28,836 nt of DNA from Bacteroidales bacterium (GCA_016926235.1 JAFGOZ010000498.1:1-28836), one strand, 5' to 3'; positions 17,747 through 25,604 are shown, numbered from the stretch's first letter. The notes: generated by a model not told the origin, from the sequence alone. Numbers and translations are program-made.

Positions 17747-18730
17747 TCATTTCATCAGGTTCATGCGTATGGTCTTGGTGTAAGAACCTGCAATAATCTG
17801 CGCAAAATAGATGCCTTCAGGCAATGCTGTATTGGCAGAATTTTTTGCATTCCAGTTAACAGTATGACTTCCTTCCCTTTGTATACCATCAACCAGTGTA
17901 GTTACCAACTGGCCGGAAATATTGTAAACCTTCAGGCTGACATGGGCTTGCTGAGCTAAGTTGTAGCTTATTGTAGTTACGTTTTTAAATGGGTTGGGAT
18001 AGTTTTGACTAAGGTTGTATGCCATCGGAGTACCCTCTTTATCATCAATATTGGTAATACTTACAGCCAACAATCTGGGAGCAACAATAGAGGTGTCATC
18101 CTTGGTGGAAAACCGCACTTCGTCATCATTAGTTGTGTCGACCTTAAGTATGATAAAAGTTAACAGGTTGTTTGTATCGTTTTTTATAAAATCGTCCATT
18201 GCACTGCTTTTCTTAGTGTAATACCATCCTGTAGTATCTTTTATGACTGCAAACGTGGTCAATTCTTCAACCTTATCAAAATCCAGTTCATAAGTATTCA
18301 ATTCGGCGAATTCAGCATCATAAATACCAGGGGCTGTGAGATAGTCTATAGTGTCTTCCCCCCATCTATCAAGGCTTTGGTCGGTCAACCCGTATACAGT
18401 AAAGGTCAGTGAATCTGCAATCATTTTGCTGGAATGGACAACATTCATAGCTATTTGAGCATCTTCGAAGCTGTTAAACAACGGGCTTTCGCTAATGTCA
18501 AATCTCAGATATCCAATCCTTACACGTACTGGATGTGTTCGAAGAATTACATAATTCATGGTACCAAAGTTAAAATCAGGGCCATTTTTATCATCGTTTG
18601 ACACATAAGTATCTGCTCCCAATCCGAATGAAGTATTCAGGGTATCGTCCTGTGCATAAAGATTTATGCTTTGTATTGCTGTTATAGTAGCCAGTACAAG
18701 CATTGTCTTAAAAAGTCGAAGTTTATTCAT
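17747..18730 (-). CDS. T9SS-exported DNRLRE/CBM96-like protein
   Basis: A 327-residue secreted protein. The start is set at ATG 18730 because GGGAGGT lies 6 nt before it and a signal peptide follows directly (MNKLRLFKTMLVLATITAI ... LYAQ); a frame-open ATG at 18823 would put 31 unlikely residues in front. Residues about 30-225 read as a DNRLRE/CBM96-type beta sandwich: ADTYVSNDDKNGPDFNFG, VRIGYLRFDIS and the later VRFSTKDD pattern fit that family, which is often carbohydrate-binding or a structural wall module. The C-terminal 80 residues are a type A T9SS sorting domain (NLSQNYPNPFKNVTTISY ... LPEGIYFAQIIAG). No catalytic domain is present. It is probably a surface or secreted structural or binding protein, monocistronic between a promoter-like sequence and a strong terminator. 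Confidence 0.85.
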   Translation of the reverse strand: MNKLRLFKTMLVLATITAIQSINLYAQDDTLNTSFGLGADTYVSNDDKNGPDFNFGTMNYVILRTHPVRVRIGYLRFDISESPLFNSFEDAQIAMNVVHSSKMIADSLTFTVYGLTDQSLDRWGEDTIDYLTAPGIYDAEFAELNTYELDFDKVEELTTFAVIKDTTGWYYTKKSSAMDDFIKNDTNNLLTFIILKVDTTNDDEVRFSTKDDTSIVAPRLLAVSITNIDDKEGTPMAYNLSQNYPNPFKNVTTISYNLAQQAHVSLKVYNISGQLVTTLVDGIQREGSHTVNWNAKNSANTALPEGIYFAQIIAGSYTKTIRMNLMK

Positions 18731-18736
18731 AATTTT

Positions 18737-18743
18737 ACCTCCC
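18737..18743 (-). promoter_or_regulatory. Shine-Dalgarno sequence of the DNRLRE-protein gene
   Basis: GGGAGGT on the minus strand, 6 nt before the ATG at 18730. Clear SD sequences are rare in this window, and this one decides the start codon. Confidence 0.75.
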
Positions 18744-18769
18744 ATTAGTTTAATGAAATTAATTGAGGC

Positions 18770-18800
18770 TAAAAATAGGATTTTCTCTGGTAAAAAGCAA
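18770..18800 (-). promoter_or_regulatory. Candidate promoter of the DNRLRE-protein gene
   Basis: On the minus strand TTG (18798-18800), 20 nt, then TATTTTTA (18770-18777), 7 of 8 positions of TAnnTTTG. It sits 39 nt upstream of the start at 18730 and would give a leader of about 30 nt containing the SD. Confidence 0.35.
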
Positions 18801-19010
18801 TAATCTGCCAATGTAAATATCATTCAATCATTTTCACTGCACCTTTTATTAAATATGAAATAGGTAATATGTTATAATGAGTAATGGATGTAAAATATTA
18901 AAAATTAATGAACTATAAAATATTTTGGAAACAATGAATAGTATTTTAATAATTGTTTTGCCAAATGAATATGTTTTACAATATCCAATGCCATATATGT
19001 TTTATTTTAA

Positions 19011-19018
19011 TATATTTG
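19011..19018 (+). promoter_or_regulatory. Candidate -7 promoter box (TATATTTG)
   Basis: Exact match to TAnnTTTG, ending 20 nt before the chosen ATG at 19039. No clear -33 TTTG. Its position supports the ATG at 19039 over an in-frame TTG at 18925. Confidence 0.35.
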
Positions 19019-19038
19019 AATACAAATATATCAGAAGC

Positions 19039-19755
19039 ATGAGGCATTATTCTACTTTTATAGCATTGGTTTTATTGAGCATACCGACATTTTCTCAAGT
19101 TGACATGTACTCCTTTTATGAGCGATATCAAAACGGTCCAAAGGTAAAGGAATCTGCATCCATCGATTATAGAGTTGATAGTGCAGGAAATCTTATTGAA
19201 GAGTCAAATTCCCGTTATGAGTATACATACGATGATAAAGGCCGAATGACGGAATGTACCGGATACCTCGTCCCTGAACAAACTATAACCTGGAAATATA
19301 CCTATAATGATAGCTGGTATCCTGTGGAATATTATCAAAATGGGGACCTTATGGCAAGCTATAGGTATGAGGATAATGATAGTATTATCAGGCAGTTTAA
19401 AAGTGATACCTTACTAATTTCTATAAGTTTTTTAAATAACTTAAAGCAAATCGTTGAGACAAAACAGGCTAACTCATTCAGTCCAGAGCCTTATCTTTTT
19501 ACCTATGCATACGACGAAAAGGGAAGGTTAAGTGTGATGGATGTTTCCCTGGGAGGCAATTCCATTTCAACATACCAGTATTTCTACGATGATAAAGATA
19601 ATATTATTGAAACCATGCGTTACAGCGCCACAATGAAAAGCAAGGTAGTTTTTAGCTATGAGCCTGACGGCAGGTTAAGAGAGATTTGTAATTATGACGG
19701 GGAAGGTAAGCTTTTAAGTAAATCTGTGTTTACGATTTATATTCCTTATAGATAA
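19039..19755 (+). CDS. Secreted YD-repeat-like protein
   Basis: A 238-residue protein that starts at ATG 19039 with a clear signal peptide (MRHYSTFIALVLLSIPTFSQ). The frame stays open upstream to a TTG at 18925, but that stretch would bury the signal peptide. The mature part contains degenerate YD-type repeats of the kind found in RHS/wall-associated proteins: YEYTYDDKGRMTE, YAYDEKGRLSVM, YFYDDKDNIIETM and FSYEPDGRLREI. It is far too short to be an RHS toxin; small Bacteroidota proteins of this type are secreted and uncharacterised. Binding of carbohydrate or surface structures is a family-level guess. It ends 85 bp before the first REP-like element and is not obviously in an operon. Confidence 0.75.
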   Translation: MRHYSTFIALVLLSIPTFSQVDMYSFYERYQNGPKVKESASIDYRVDSAGNLIEESNSRYEYTYDDKGRMTECTGYLVPEQTITWKYTYNDSWYPVEYYQNGDLMASYRYEDNDSIIRQFKSDTLLISISFLNNLKQIVETKQANSFSPEPYLFTYAYDEKGRLSVMDVSLGGNSISTYQYFYDDKDNIIETMRYSATMKSKVVFSYEPDGRLREICNYDGEGKLLSKSVFTIYIPYR

Positions 19756-19839
19756 TGAATTAGATATTTTATTTAAAGTATACAATTAAAAAAATAGTAC
19801 AAATTTATACCCCGAATTGTCTTTACAGGATTTTATTAC

Positions 19840-19920
19840 GCACCTTTGGCGCTATATTTTTTGTTTATTCAATAATCCCTGAGCCTTGCTCAGGGCTAAT
19901 GATTTCGCACCTTCGGTGCT
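19840..19920 (+). repeat. Three-hairpin REP-like element, copy A
   Basis: Composite of three hairpins: GCACC-TTT-GGCGC (19840-19852, one mismatch that is a G-U pair on the other strand), CCCTGAGC-CTT-GCTCAGGG (19877-19895, perfect 8 bp), and GCACC-TTC-GGTGC (19907-19919, perfect). An AT-rich spacer separates the first two, and GATTTC precedes the third. Nearly identical to copy B at 20656-20732. Probable non-autonomous substrate of the neighbouring RAYT transposase. Confidence 0.85.
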
Positions 19921-20098
19921 TAAATCTTTGCTAAAATTTGTTAATGTAAGCGAAGAATCTTCCATTTATAGAAAAAGAAATTAAAAGTAAATACCACAAT
20001 AACCCCATATTCCATGAGATTGAGTTGATCAGAGTTTTATTATGAGTAAAATTATTATCTTCTAAACATAACAATATTGCCACAGCATCCTTTTGTCA

Positions 20099-20184
20099 AG
20101 CACCGAAGGTGCGGAATCAATAGCCTTGCCTGAAGGGCAAGGCAAATTTGTGATAATGTTTTTTAGCACCAAAGGTGCGAAATC
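20099..20184 (-). repeat. Three-hairpin REP-like element, copy C (inverted)
   Basis: Same architecture in opposite orientation: GCACC-GAA-GGTGC (20100-20112), GCCTTGCC-TGAAG-GGCAAGGC (20123-20143), GCACC-AAA-GGTGC (20166-20178), then GAAATC. The outer hairpins match copy A. The central stem has an unrelated sequence but is again perfectly self-complementary. It ends at the base immediately before the transposase stop codon (20185-20187). Confidence 0.85.
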
Positions 20185-20637
20185 TTAATCCCAAACATAC
20201 CTTTCATCATATTCAATATTATATTCTTCCAAAAATGACAGGTATTCTTCCTTAAAGGTTCTGGTTTTATGATGTTCGACCTGATTTAAAATGTATTCTC
20301 TCACTATGTTAATATCCGATTCGTTCACTGAAAATCCACCATATCCACGTTGCCAATAGAAATTTTGATATAATGTTCCTTTTGTTTTTATCCATTTGGA
20401 GGAATGTGATTTAACTTCTTCAATTAATTTCATAAGAGCAATTTTTCTTGATAGCAAGCATAGTATATGAATATGGTCGGAATGGCCTCCTATAATTATC
20501 GGGTTACATTCCAGGTTCTTACATATTCCGCCAATATATTTGAATAATTCCTCATCTATTTTGCTATCAATGAATGGATACCTGTCCTTTGTACTGAATG
20601 TTATATGAAGATAGTTTTTAACAAGTGATTGTGGCAT
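20185..20637 (-). CDS. IS200-like Y1 transposase, REP-associated (RAYT)-type
   Basis: A 150-residue HUH single-strand DNA transposase of the IS200/IS605 TnpA class, full length for the family. Landmarks: start MPQSLVKNYLHITFSTKDRYP, the HUH metal site GGHSDHIHIL with His55 and His57, WQRGYGGFSV at 95-104, and the catalytic Tyr115 in VREYILNQ. All key residues are present, so it may be active. There is no TnpB. Instead the gene is flanked by palindromic three-hairpin elements, one abutting its stop codon and one 18 bp before its start, which marks it as a RAYT: a domesticated or selfish enzyme acting on REP-type repeats rather than an ordinary IS. Expected action (family knowledge) is strand-specific nicking and joining beside hairpins using a short guide sequence. 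No promoter of its own was identified. Confidence 0.9.
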   Translation of the reverse strand: MPQSLVKNYLHITFSTKDRYPFIDSKIDEELFKYIGGICKNLECNPIIIGGHSDHIHILCLLSRKIALMKLIEEVKSHSSKWIKTKGTLYQNFYWQRGYGGFSVNESDINIVREYILNQVEHHKTRTFKEEYLSFLEEYNIEYDERYVWD

Positions 20638-20655
20638 AATATACTTTTTTTTATT

Positions 20656-20732
20656 GCACCTTTGGCGCTATATTTTTTTATTCAATAATCCCTGAGTATT
20701 GCTCAGGGCTGGTGATTTCGCAATTTCGGCAC
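20656..20732 (+). repeat. Three-hairpin REP-like element, copy B (partly degraded)
   Basis: Contains GCACC-TTT-GGCGC (20656-20668), CCCTGAG-TATTG-CTCAGGG (20690-20708) and a damaged third hairpin GCAATTTCGGCAC (20720-20732). It is collinear with copy A, including the spacer TTCAATAATCCCTGAG and the GATTTC before the third hairpin, so the two share recent ancestry. It begins 18 bp upstream of the transposase ATG. Confidence 0.85.
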
Positions 20733-20773
20733 ATCAATAGCACGATAGAATATAATAAGAAAATTGACCATCT

Positions 20774-22087
20774 TTATCGAATCGCAAAATACGGAAAATC
20801 AATACCCAGTAAGAAGCGCATAAGGATAAAATATCGTTTAACCAGGCTGGTTATCAGGAAATTATTTCGCACATATTCAACGGCATGATAACCTAATCGT
20901 TCCCGTTCATCCTGGTTTAAAAGCAAAAACTTTGTATACGTGGCTATTCTGTCTATCTGGAATGGTTCTACCAGGAATCCTGTTTTATCATTTATTACCT
21001 GGAGCGTAATGCCCCCAACACGACTTCCAATAACAGGAGTGCCTTGCCATAAGGCTTCAGATACTACCAATCCAAAACCTTCTTTTGTAGATACATGAAT
21101 AAAAACTTTGGCAACTTTCATTAATGCACCAATGTTTTCGTCATTATTGGGTATGTTTAAAAGTGGATAAATATCCGGATCGTCCTCTGTTAAGAATTGG
21201 ATATCTTCATAAACCTCCATACCTTCCGGATCATCGGCGGCAGAGTTACCGACAATGATTAATATGGGACTAAGTTTTTGAATTTCAGAATCTTGTTTTA
21301 ATTTTTGAAAAGCCCGGATGATCGTTTCCTGGTTTTTATGCACATCATAACGTGAAACAGCCAATACAATGGGCCTTTCGCCATCAATATTATGTTCATT
21401 AAAAAGGGGAGCAAGACTCTCATAGGCTTCCTTTTCAGTACGCTGCTGGTTCTTTTTTGATAAAGGATCAATGGCTGGAGGTATCTGATATACAGGTTTT
21501 TTAATACCTTCTTTTACAAAGTTCTTATGCGAAAATATTATTCCATCATAATTGTTTATATACGGTAGCAGAAAGTTCCATATCATTTCATTGGCTTCAG
21601 ATGTATCAATGTGGCACCGCCAGATCATTTTTCCTTCATAATTACCATGCACAACAGAAGCACAGGGCTGAGGATCATGCACAACGTTCATGTCAGCAAC
21701 AATACGTGTGTTTTCAAAGTTCTTTTTATTTGTATTTATATATAGATCCAGAAGGTCTTCAAGAGTAAACTCCTGATCAAGTCCCTGTATTATATTATGA
21801 AATCGTTTTGTGATAGAATAAAATGATGATGTAGCTTCGATACAATACCACAAGCAGTTTATCCCCAATCCTGTTGCAATAGGAATAACACTTTTGAGCA
21901 TTTCTGCCACACCTCCTCCTTCAAAGGTTGAATTTACGTTGGTCCATGTTTTGTTTTCAAGTAAACCGGCCAGTTGTTTGATCTCTTCCATCTCCTTTTT
22001 GCCTATGATATCGGAGTATATTTCTATATCAACCGGGTCAAGCGGTGGGTACTTCTCTGCATACTGAGGACTTAAATTATTATACAT
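20774..22087 (-). CDS. treT: Trehalose synthase, TreT-like GT4 glycosyltransferase
   Basis: A 437-residue cytoplasmic glycosyltransferase family 4 protein resembling trehalose glycosyltransferring synthase TreT, which makes trehalose from an NDP-glucose and glucose in one reversible step. TreT-type stretches are NSTFEGGGVAEML (52-64), VVHDPQP (135-141), WRCHIDTS (156-163) and PAIDPLSKKN (204-213). The C-terminal GT-B half has SRYD(VH)K for the phosphate/nucleotide contact (Arg246, Lys251), and EGFGLVVSE with Glu336 and Glu344 as the GT4 EX7E pair, followed by ALWQGTPVIGSRVGG. Length fits the family. No OtsA, OtsB, TreS or trehalase gene is nearby, so it may be the sole trehalose gene here, or may act on a related sugar. 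It is monocistronic, with no clear promoter. Confidence 0.78.
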   Translation of the reverse strand: MYNNLSPQYAEKYPPLDPVDIEIYSDIIGKKEMEEIKQLAGLLENKTWTNVNSTFEGGGVAEMLKSVIPIATGLGINCLWYCIEATSSFYSITKRFHNIIQGLDQEFTLEDLLDLYINTNKKNFENTRIVADMNVVHDPQPCASVVHGNYEGKMIWRCHIDTSEANEMIWNFLLPYINNYDGIIFSHKNFVKEGIKKPVYQIPPAIDPLSKKNQQRTEKEAYESLAPLFNEHNIDGERPIVLAVSRYDVHKNQETIIRAFQKLKQDSEIQKLSPILIIVGNSAADDPEGMEVYEDIQFLTEDDPDIYPLLNIPNNDENIGALMKVAKVFIHVSTKEGFGLVVSEALWQGTPVIGSRVGGITLQVINDKTGFLVEPFQIDRIATYTKFLLLNQDERERLGYHAVEYVRNNFLITSLVKRYFILMRFLLGIDFPYFAIR

Positions 22088-22334
22088 TCGTAATAATTAT
22101 TAAACTTCTTTTAAAGTTAGTCAAAAATTCACATAAATCTTTACGATTCACAAAAACAAACTGGATAATGCAATATATTCAATGGTATGGTACGTGTAAA
22201 AATTCAAACAGTTTCATTTCTAATATCAGGTTTATTTTTTGAAACAGCAAAACATGTATTACTTCTTTACCTTTTATAGAAATATTGTTATTTTTGAAAA
22301 TATCCGTTTGACAGTTAATATTAAAACCAACGTT

Positions 22335-22928
22335 ATGAAGAATAATGCAATATTACTTCCAGTTTTAGTCCTGTTAATCAATTTATTAATTACGAATAAA
22401 GTTTATAATCAGGACAACAAAGAAAATGTAGTTACCACAAGTATATCAAACCTTGCATTACTGGCACCAACTATCTATTATGAAAGAGTATTGGGTGACC
22501 ATATGAGTGCTAAAATGGGAGCATTCTATAATAGATTAACTGTGATAGAAATAACTAGGTCTGGTTATGGTGTTGTACCGGAATTTAGATATTATATGGG
22601 TGAAAAAGGAGCTCCCAGGGGATTATATGTAGCACCTTTTTATAAATATCAATTCTGTGAATATAGTTCACCAAATGTTGATCCTGACACTCACAAATCA
22701 TATATTGCCAGATTGAATATGAATGGGTATGGTGGGGGAATTGTGGTAGGGGCTCAATTTGGTAATTCCTTTGTTTTTGACATGTTTTTGGGTCCCTCGT
22801 ATACAAATTGGAAAACAATATCTTCGGAGAGACCAACCGATGATGACGCTATTAGTGATAAATCCTTTCTGAAGGAAGGTCCTTTATTTGGAGTTCGTTT
22901 TGGTTTATCTATGGGTTTTGGATTTTAG
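22335..22928 (+). CDS. Small outer-membrane beta-barrel-like protein
   Basis: A 197-residue protein. The ATG at 22335 is chosen because a signal peptide follows it (MKNNAILLPVLVLLINLLI, cleavage near YNQ); the frame is open back to a TTG at 22239, which would place 32 residues before the signal. The mature part alternates amphipathic strands ending in aromatic or Gly residues: ISNLALLAPTIYYERVLG, MSAKMGAFYNRLTVIEI, VVPEFRYYMG, GLYVAPFYKYQF, GYGGGIVVGAQFG, FVFDMFLGPSY and FGVRFGLSMGFGF. This fits an 8-strand outer-membrane barrel of the DUF3575 type, including the phenylalanine-terminated last strand. Function is unknown; such proteins may be structural or stress-related. It is divergent from the TreT-like gene and convergent with the MFS gene. 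Confidence 0.75.
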   Translation: MKNNAILLPVLVLLINLLITNKVYNQDNKENVVTTSISNLALLAPTIYYERVLGDHMSAKMGAFYNRLTVIEITRSGYGVVPEFRYYMGEKGAPRGLYVAPFYKYQFCEYSSPNVDPDTHKSYIARLNMNGYGGGIVVGAQFGNSFVFDMFLGPSYTNWKTISSERPTDDDAISDKSFLKEGPLFGVRFGLSMGFGF

Positions 22929-22967
22929 ACAATAGATTATATACTTGTGAAGGAGGTAAATTAACCG

Positions 22968-24131
22968 TTATTCTTTAATAAATATCCAGATTGCAAGCAT
23001 AAGCAGTGATATAAATGCTCCACCAAGAAAAGTAGCTGGTAAACCTCCAAATGTAAATAATAAACCGGTGTATAAAGGCCCGATTGTTTGACCCAGACGC
23101 AAAACCATGCTATTTATTGACATGAAGGCAGCCCTTTCTTTCATAGGGGCATAGCCAACCAATATATTTTGAATGCCTGGTATAACCATGCCATGACCCA
23201 ATCCAAATGAAATAATAGGGATAGCAAGAAGGGCATAAGTGCTTACAAATGAAAGAAAGACCATACCCATTGTATAAAATATAAAGCTGAGTATTAATTG
23301 TCCACGTATATGGATCAATTTGTGAATTCTTTTTGATTGTGAAGCAACTATAGCTGTGCAAATTGAGAATGCTGACATAACAATACCAATTTCTCTTGTA
23401 TCAGATCCGAATCTATCCTGTAATAAAAGGGGAAAATAGGATAAATATGATCCGTATAATACAACAAAAATGAGTACATTGATAGTGAAAAGGGCCCACA
23501 CTTTTCTTTGGTTAATAGTTTTCCATGTATTATTGAGATAATCTTTAAGATTTTGCTTTGAATCTGGTTCAACATTTTTAAGAGATGTTACTACCCATAT
23601 TGCGCATGGTATAGCTAGTAGTGGCAATAAAAAAGGATAATTCCAATTGGAGTGGGCCAGAATACCTCCAATAAAGGGATACGATGCTGTTCCAATACTT
23701 AAGATACTGGCATTTAATCCCATAGCTTCCGTGCGTTGCAAACCCTGATATAAATCTCCTATAAGGGTTACATTAATTGATCCTAAAGTTGCAGCTCCTA
23801 TTCCCTGAAAAAATCTGCAAATTAACAATACATGAAAGTTGGGGGCAATTATGCAAGCTGCTCCACCAATGGAAAACAATAATAAGGAAGGGATTAAAAT
23901 AGTTTTTCTGCCAAGACGGTCTGCAAGAATGCCCATTATAGGAGTCAGAATTACCCCTGGTATTGTAAATACAGTAATTAAAAGTCCAATCTGAGGTTTC
24001 TCAATTCCAAAATGCTTTATTATTGCAGGAAAGGCAGGTGTAATGCTTGCAACACCCATGACTGCTATAAGTGTCACCGAAAAGATAATATGCAGGTTAC
24101 GGTCTTTTATTACAGGGTTTCCCATCTCCAT
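22968..24131 (-). CDS. MFS transporter, DHA1-type efflux
   Basis: A 387-residue, 12-helix major facilitator superfamily protein. Motif A is visible between helices 2 and 3 as GILADRLGRKTIL, and a motif C-like region in helix 5 as GTASYPFIGGILA. Helix 4 has RFFQGIGAATLGS. This layout and length fit the proton-driven DHA1 (drug:H+ antiporter, 12-helix) group that includes multidrug and sugar efflux pumps. Substrate cannot be read from the sequence. The N-terminus MEMGNPVIKDRN has two possible Met starts (24131 or 24125); no SD helps to choose. No regulator gene (TetR, MarR) sits next to it, and it converges on the barrel gene with a 39-bp gap. Confidence 0.85.
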   Translation of the reverse strand: MEMGNPVIKDRNLHIIFSVTLIAVMGVASITPAFPAIIKHFGIEKPQIGLLITVFTIPGVILTPIMGILADRLGRKTILIPSLLLFSIGGAACIIAPNFHVLLICRFFQGIGAATLGSINVTLIGDLYQGLQRTEAMGLNASILSIGTASYPFIGGILAHSNWNYPFLLPLLAIPCAIWVVTSLKNVEPDSKQNLKDYLNNTWKTINQRKVWALFTINVLIFVVLYGSYLSYFPLLLQDRFGSDTREIGIVMSAFSICTAIVASQSKRIHKLIHIRGQLILSFIFYTMGMVFLSFVSTYALLAIPIISFGLGHGMVIPGIQNILVGYAPMKERAAFMSINSMVLRLGQTIGPLYTGLLFTFGGLPATFLGGAFISLLMLAIWIFIKE

Positions 24132-24272
24132 ATTTATCCACGATTAAACCTTAAAGATAGCATTTTATGTATATAATATGGATTTTACAACTTTTTTTAA
24201 CTTATTAATAGTTAGGTTAATTGGTATGATTTTTGTACATTTATTTAGTGCTAACCAATCAATTACACACCT

Positions 24273-25499
24273 ATGAAGAAGTCAATCATTATTTCTGCAT
24301 TGTTAATTCTAAGTACACTTCTTTTATCAATCAAAGAGAATGATGCTGAGTATTTTTCAACGTATTTATCTTTACCAACAGATGATACTTTGAATGCCGA
24401 AGTAAGTAAAATTTCAGCATATAAGAACCTGGCAATATTTTTCTTTACAGGAAAACAAACGCTTGATAATGTTGAATTCGTGACGCTGTCCGAAGCTTTG
24501 AAGAAAGAATATGTTACCCTGTTTGAGACAGGAAGTGTAAATCAGTTAGCCATAACCAATAATTCCGATCATTTTATTTTTATTCATGCCGGTGATATTG
24601 TAAAAGGAGGAAGGCAGGACCGTACGATTGGTGCTGATATTATTGTTGCACCTAAAATCAAAGATTTACCTTTAGCGAGCTTTTGTGTTGAGGCAAGCCG
24701 CTGGACACAAAGAGGCGATGAAAGGGCAGACCAGTTTTCGGTGAATGAAAATATGCTTCCTTCCAGGAATTTGAAGATGGCAGCTAAACAAGACCAGAAC
24801 CAGTCTGCTGTTTGGAGTTCGGTGTCGGCCCAGCAGGATAAGTTAAATGAGAATGTTAGTAAAATGAAGGGCGAAGATATTGATGTGAGAAGCTCTGTTT
24901 CAGCAACCAGTCTGCAGTTAACGCTTGAAAATAAAGACTTGGATAGTCTCTGCAACGTATACCGAATTCAGTTGGAATCATTGCCTGAAAATAAACCGGT
25001 AATTGGTTTTGCTTATGCCATAAATGGGGAGCTATATGGAGGGGACATATATAATAATTCGCAACTATTTCTTAATATGTGGCCCAAGCTGCTTCATTCT
25101 GTTATTGTAGAAGCCATTGCAGATTTTGAAAGCGATACGATAGAATATGCCTTAAAAGAAAATGTATGCTCAGAACTTAATAAGGTGTACAAAGGAGATA
25201 CCAGCACACGAAATATCAATGATGCTACCCGTATTTTTTCTTTTGACACAAAAATAATGGTGGCACATCATACGTTTGACCTGGCTCATGGAGACTGGAT
25301 TCATAAAAGCTATATTGTTAAGGATACTACCCAGGTTGTTCCAAGGTATGAAATTGACTTTAACCGTAATAATATAAATGATAATAACAACTTTCAACAA
25401 AACAATTTGGAACAGATCTATGATGCGCCAAATGACCCTGTGAATATTCAGGATGTGCAACAAATCCAGCAAAACCAGCAAATACAAAGACAGGAATAA
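24273..25499 (+). CDS. ARPP-1/DUF6569-like secreted protein
   Basis: A 408-residue protein with an N-terminal signal or anchor (KKSIIISALLILSTLLLSI). The body matches from memory the ARPP-1 family (ARG and rhodanese/phosphatase-superfamily-associated, DUF6569). Hallmarks are FIHAGDIVKGGRQDRTIGAD, LPLASFCVEASRWTQRGDE, PVIGFAYAINGELYGGDIY and the helix LFLNMWPKLLHSVIVEAIAD. The family has no settled biochemical function. The last 45 residues are low-complexity Asn/Gln-rich (NRNNINDNNNFQQNN ... QQIQQNQQIQRQE), likely disordered. A -7-like TACATTTA (24236-24243) lies 29 nt before the ATG. The gene stands alone, divergent from the MFS gene, with a 134-bp gap to the next gene. Confidence 0.75.
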   Translation: MKKSIIISALLILSTLLLSIKENDAEYFSTYLSLPTDDTLNAEVSKISAYKNLAIFFFTGKQTLDNVEFVTLSEALKKEYVTLFETGSVNQLAITNNSDHFIFIHAGDIVKGGRQDRTIGADIIVAPKIKDLPLASFCVEASRWTQRGDERADQFSVNENMLPSRNLKMAAKQDQNQSAVWSSVSAQQDKLNENVSKMKGEDIDVRSSVSATSLQLTLENKDLDSLCNVYRIQLESLPENKPVIGFAYAINGELYGGDIYNNSQLFLNMWPKLLHSVIVEAIADFESDTIEYALKENVCSELNKVYKGDTSTRNINDATRIFSFDTKIMVAHHTFDLAHGDWIHKSYIVKDTTQVVPRYEIDFNRNNINDNNNFQQNNLEQIYDAPNDPVNIQDVQQIQQNQQIQRQE

Positions 25500-25604
25500 T
25501 ACGATTGCAATTTCAGGTTGTAAAGGAAACAGTATTAAAACTGGATTAAAATGTAGTTACCAGGCAACGAATTTCATTTTCATTACATCTTATAAATAAT
25601 TAAG

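Larger units (their letters stand above)
18731..19038. other. Divergent intergenic region (308 bp)
   Basis: AT-rich gap between the divergent DNRLRE-protein and YD-repeat-like genes. It holds the SD and candidate promoter on the minus side and a -7-type box on the plus side. No convincing ORF or RNA gene was seen; TTG- or ATG-initiated extensions of the two flanking frames into it look artefactual. Confidence 0.6.
19756..20184. other. Intergenic region with two REP-like elements (429 bp)
   Basis: The stretch between the YD-repeat-like gene and the transposase gene holds three-hairpin element A (19840-19920) and inverted element C (20099-20184). The roughly 180 bp between them are AT-rich and show no convincing ORF, RNA gene or third copy. 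Confidence 0.7.

Noticed and set aside
18925..19038. TTG-initiated 38-residue extension of the YD-repeat-like protein
   Set aside because: It would place the signal peptide internally, and it spans a -7 promoter box.
19840..20732. CRISPR-like appearance of repeated palindromic elements
   Set aside because: Only three copies, in mixed orientation, with a gene between them and no regular spacers or cas genes; they fit REP/RAYT.
22239..22334. TTG-initiated extension of the barrel-like protein
   Set aside because: The signal peptide begins at the ATG at 22335; the upstream residues look like translated AT-rich spacer.
24584..24955. 123-codon minus-strand ORF inside the ARPP-1-like gene
   Set aside because: Shadow of the coding strand; no independent promoter, SD or family features.
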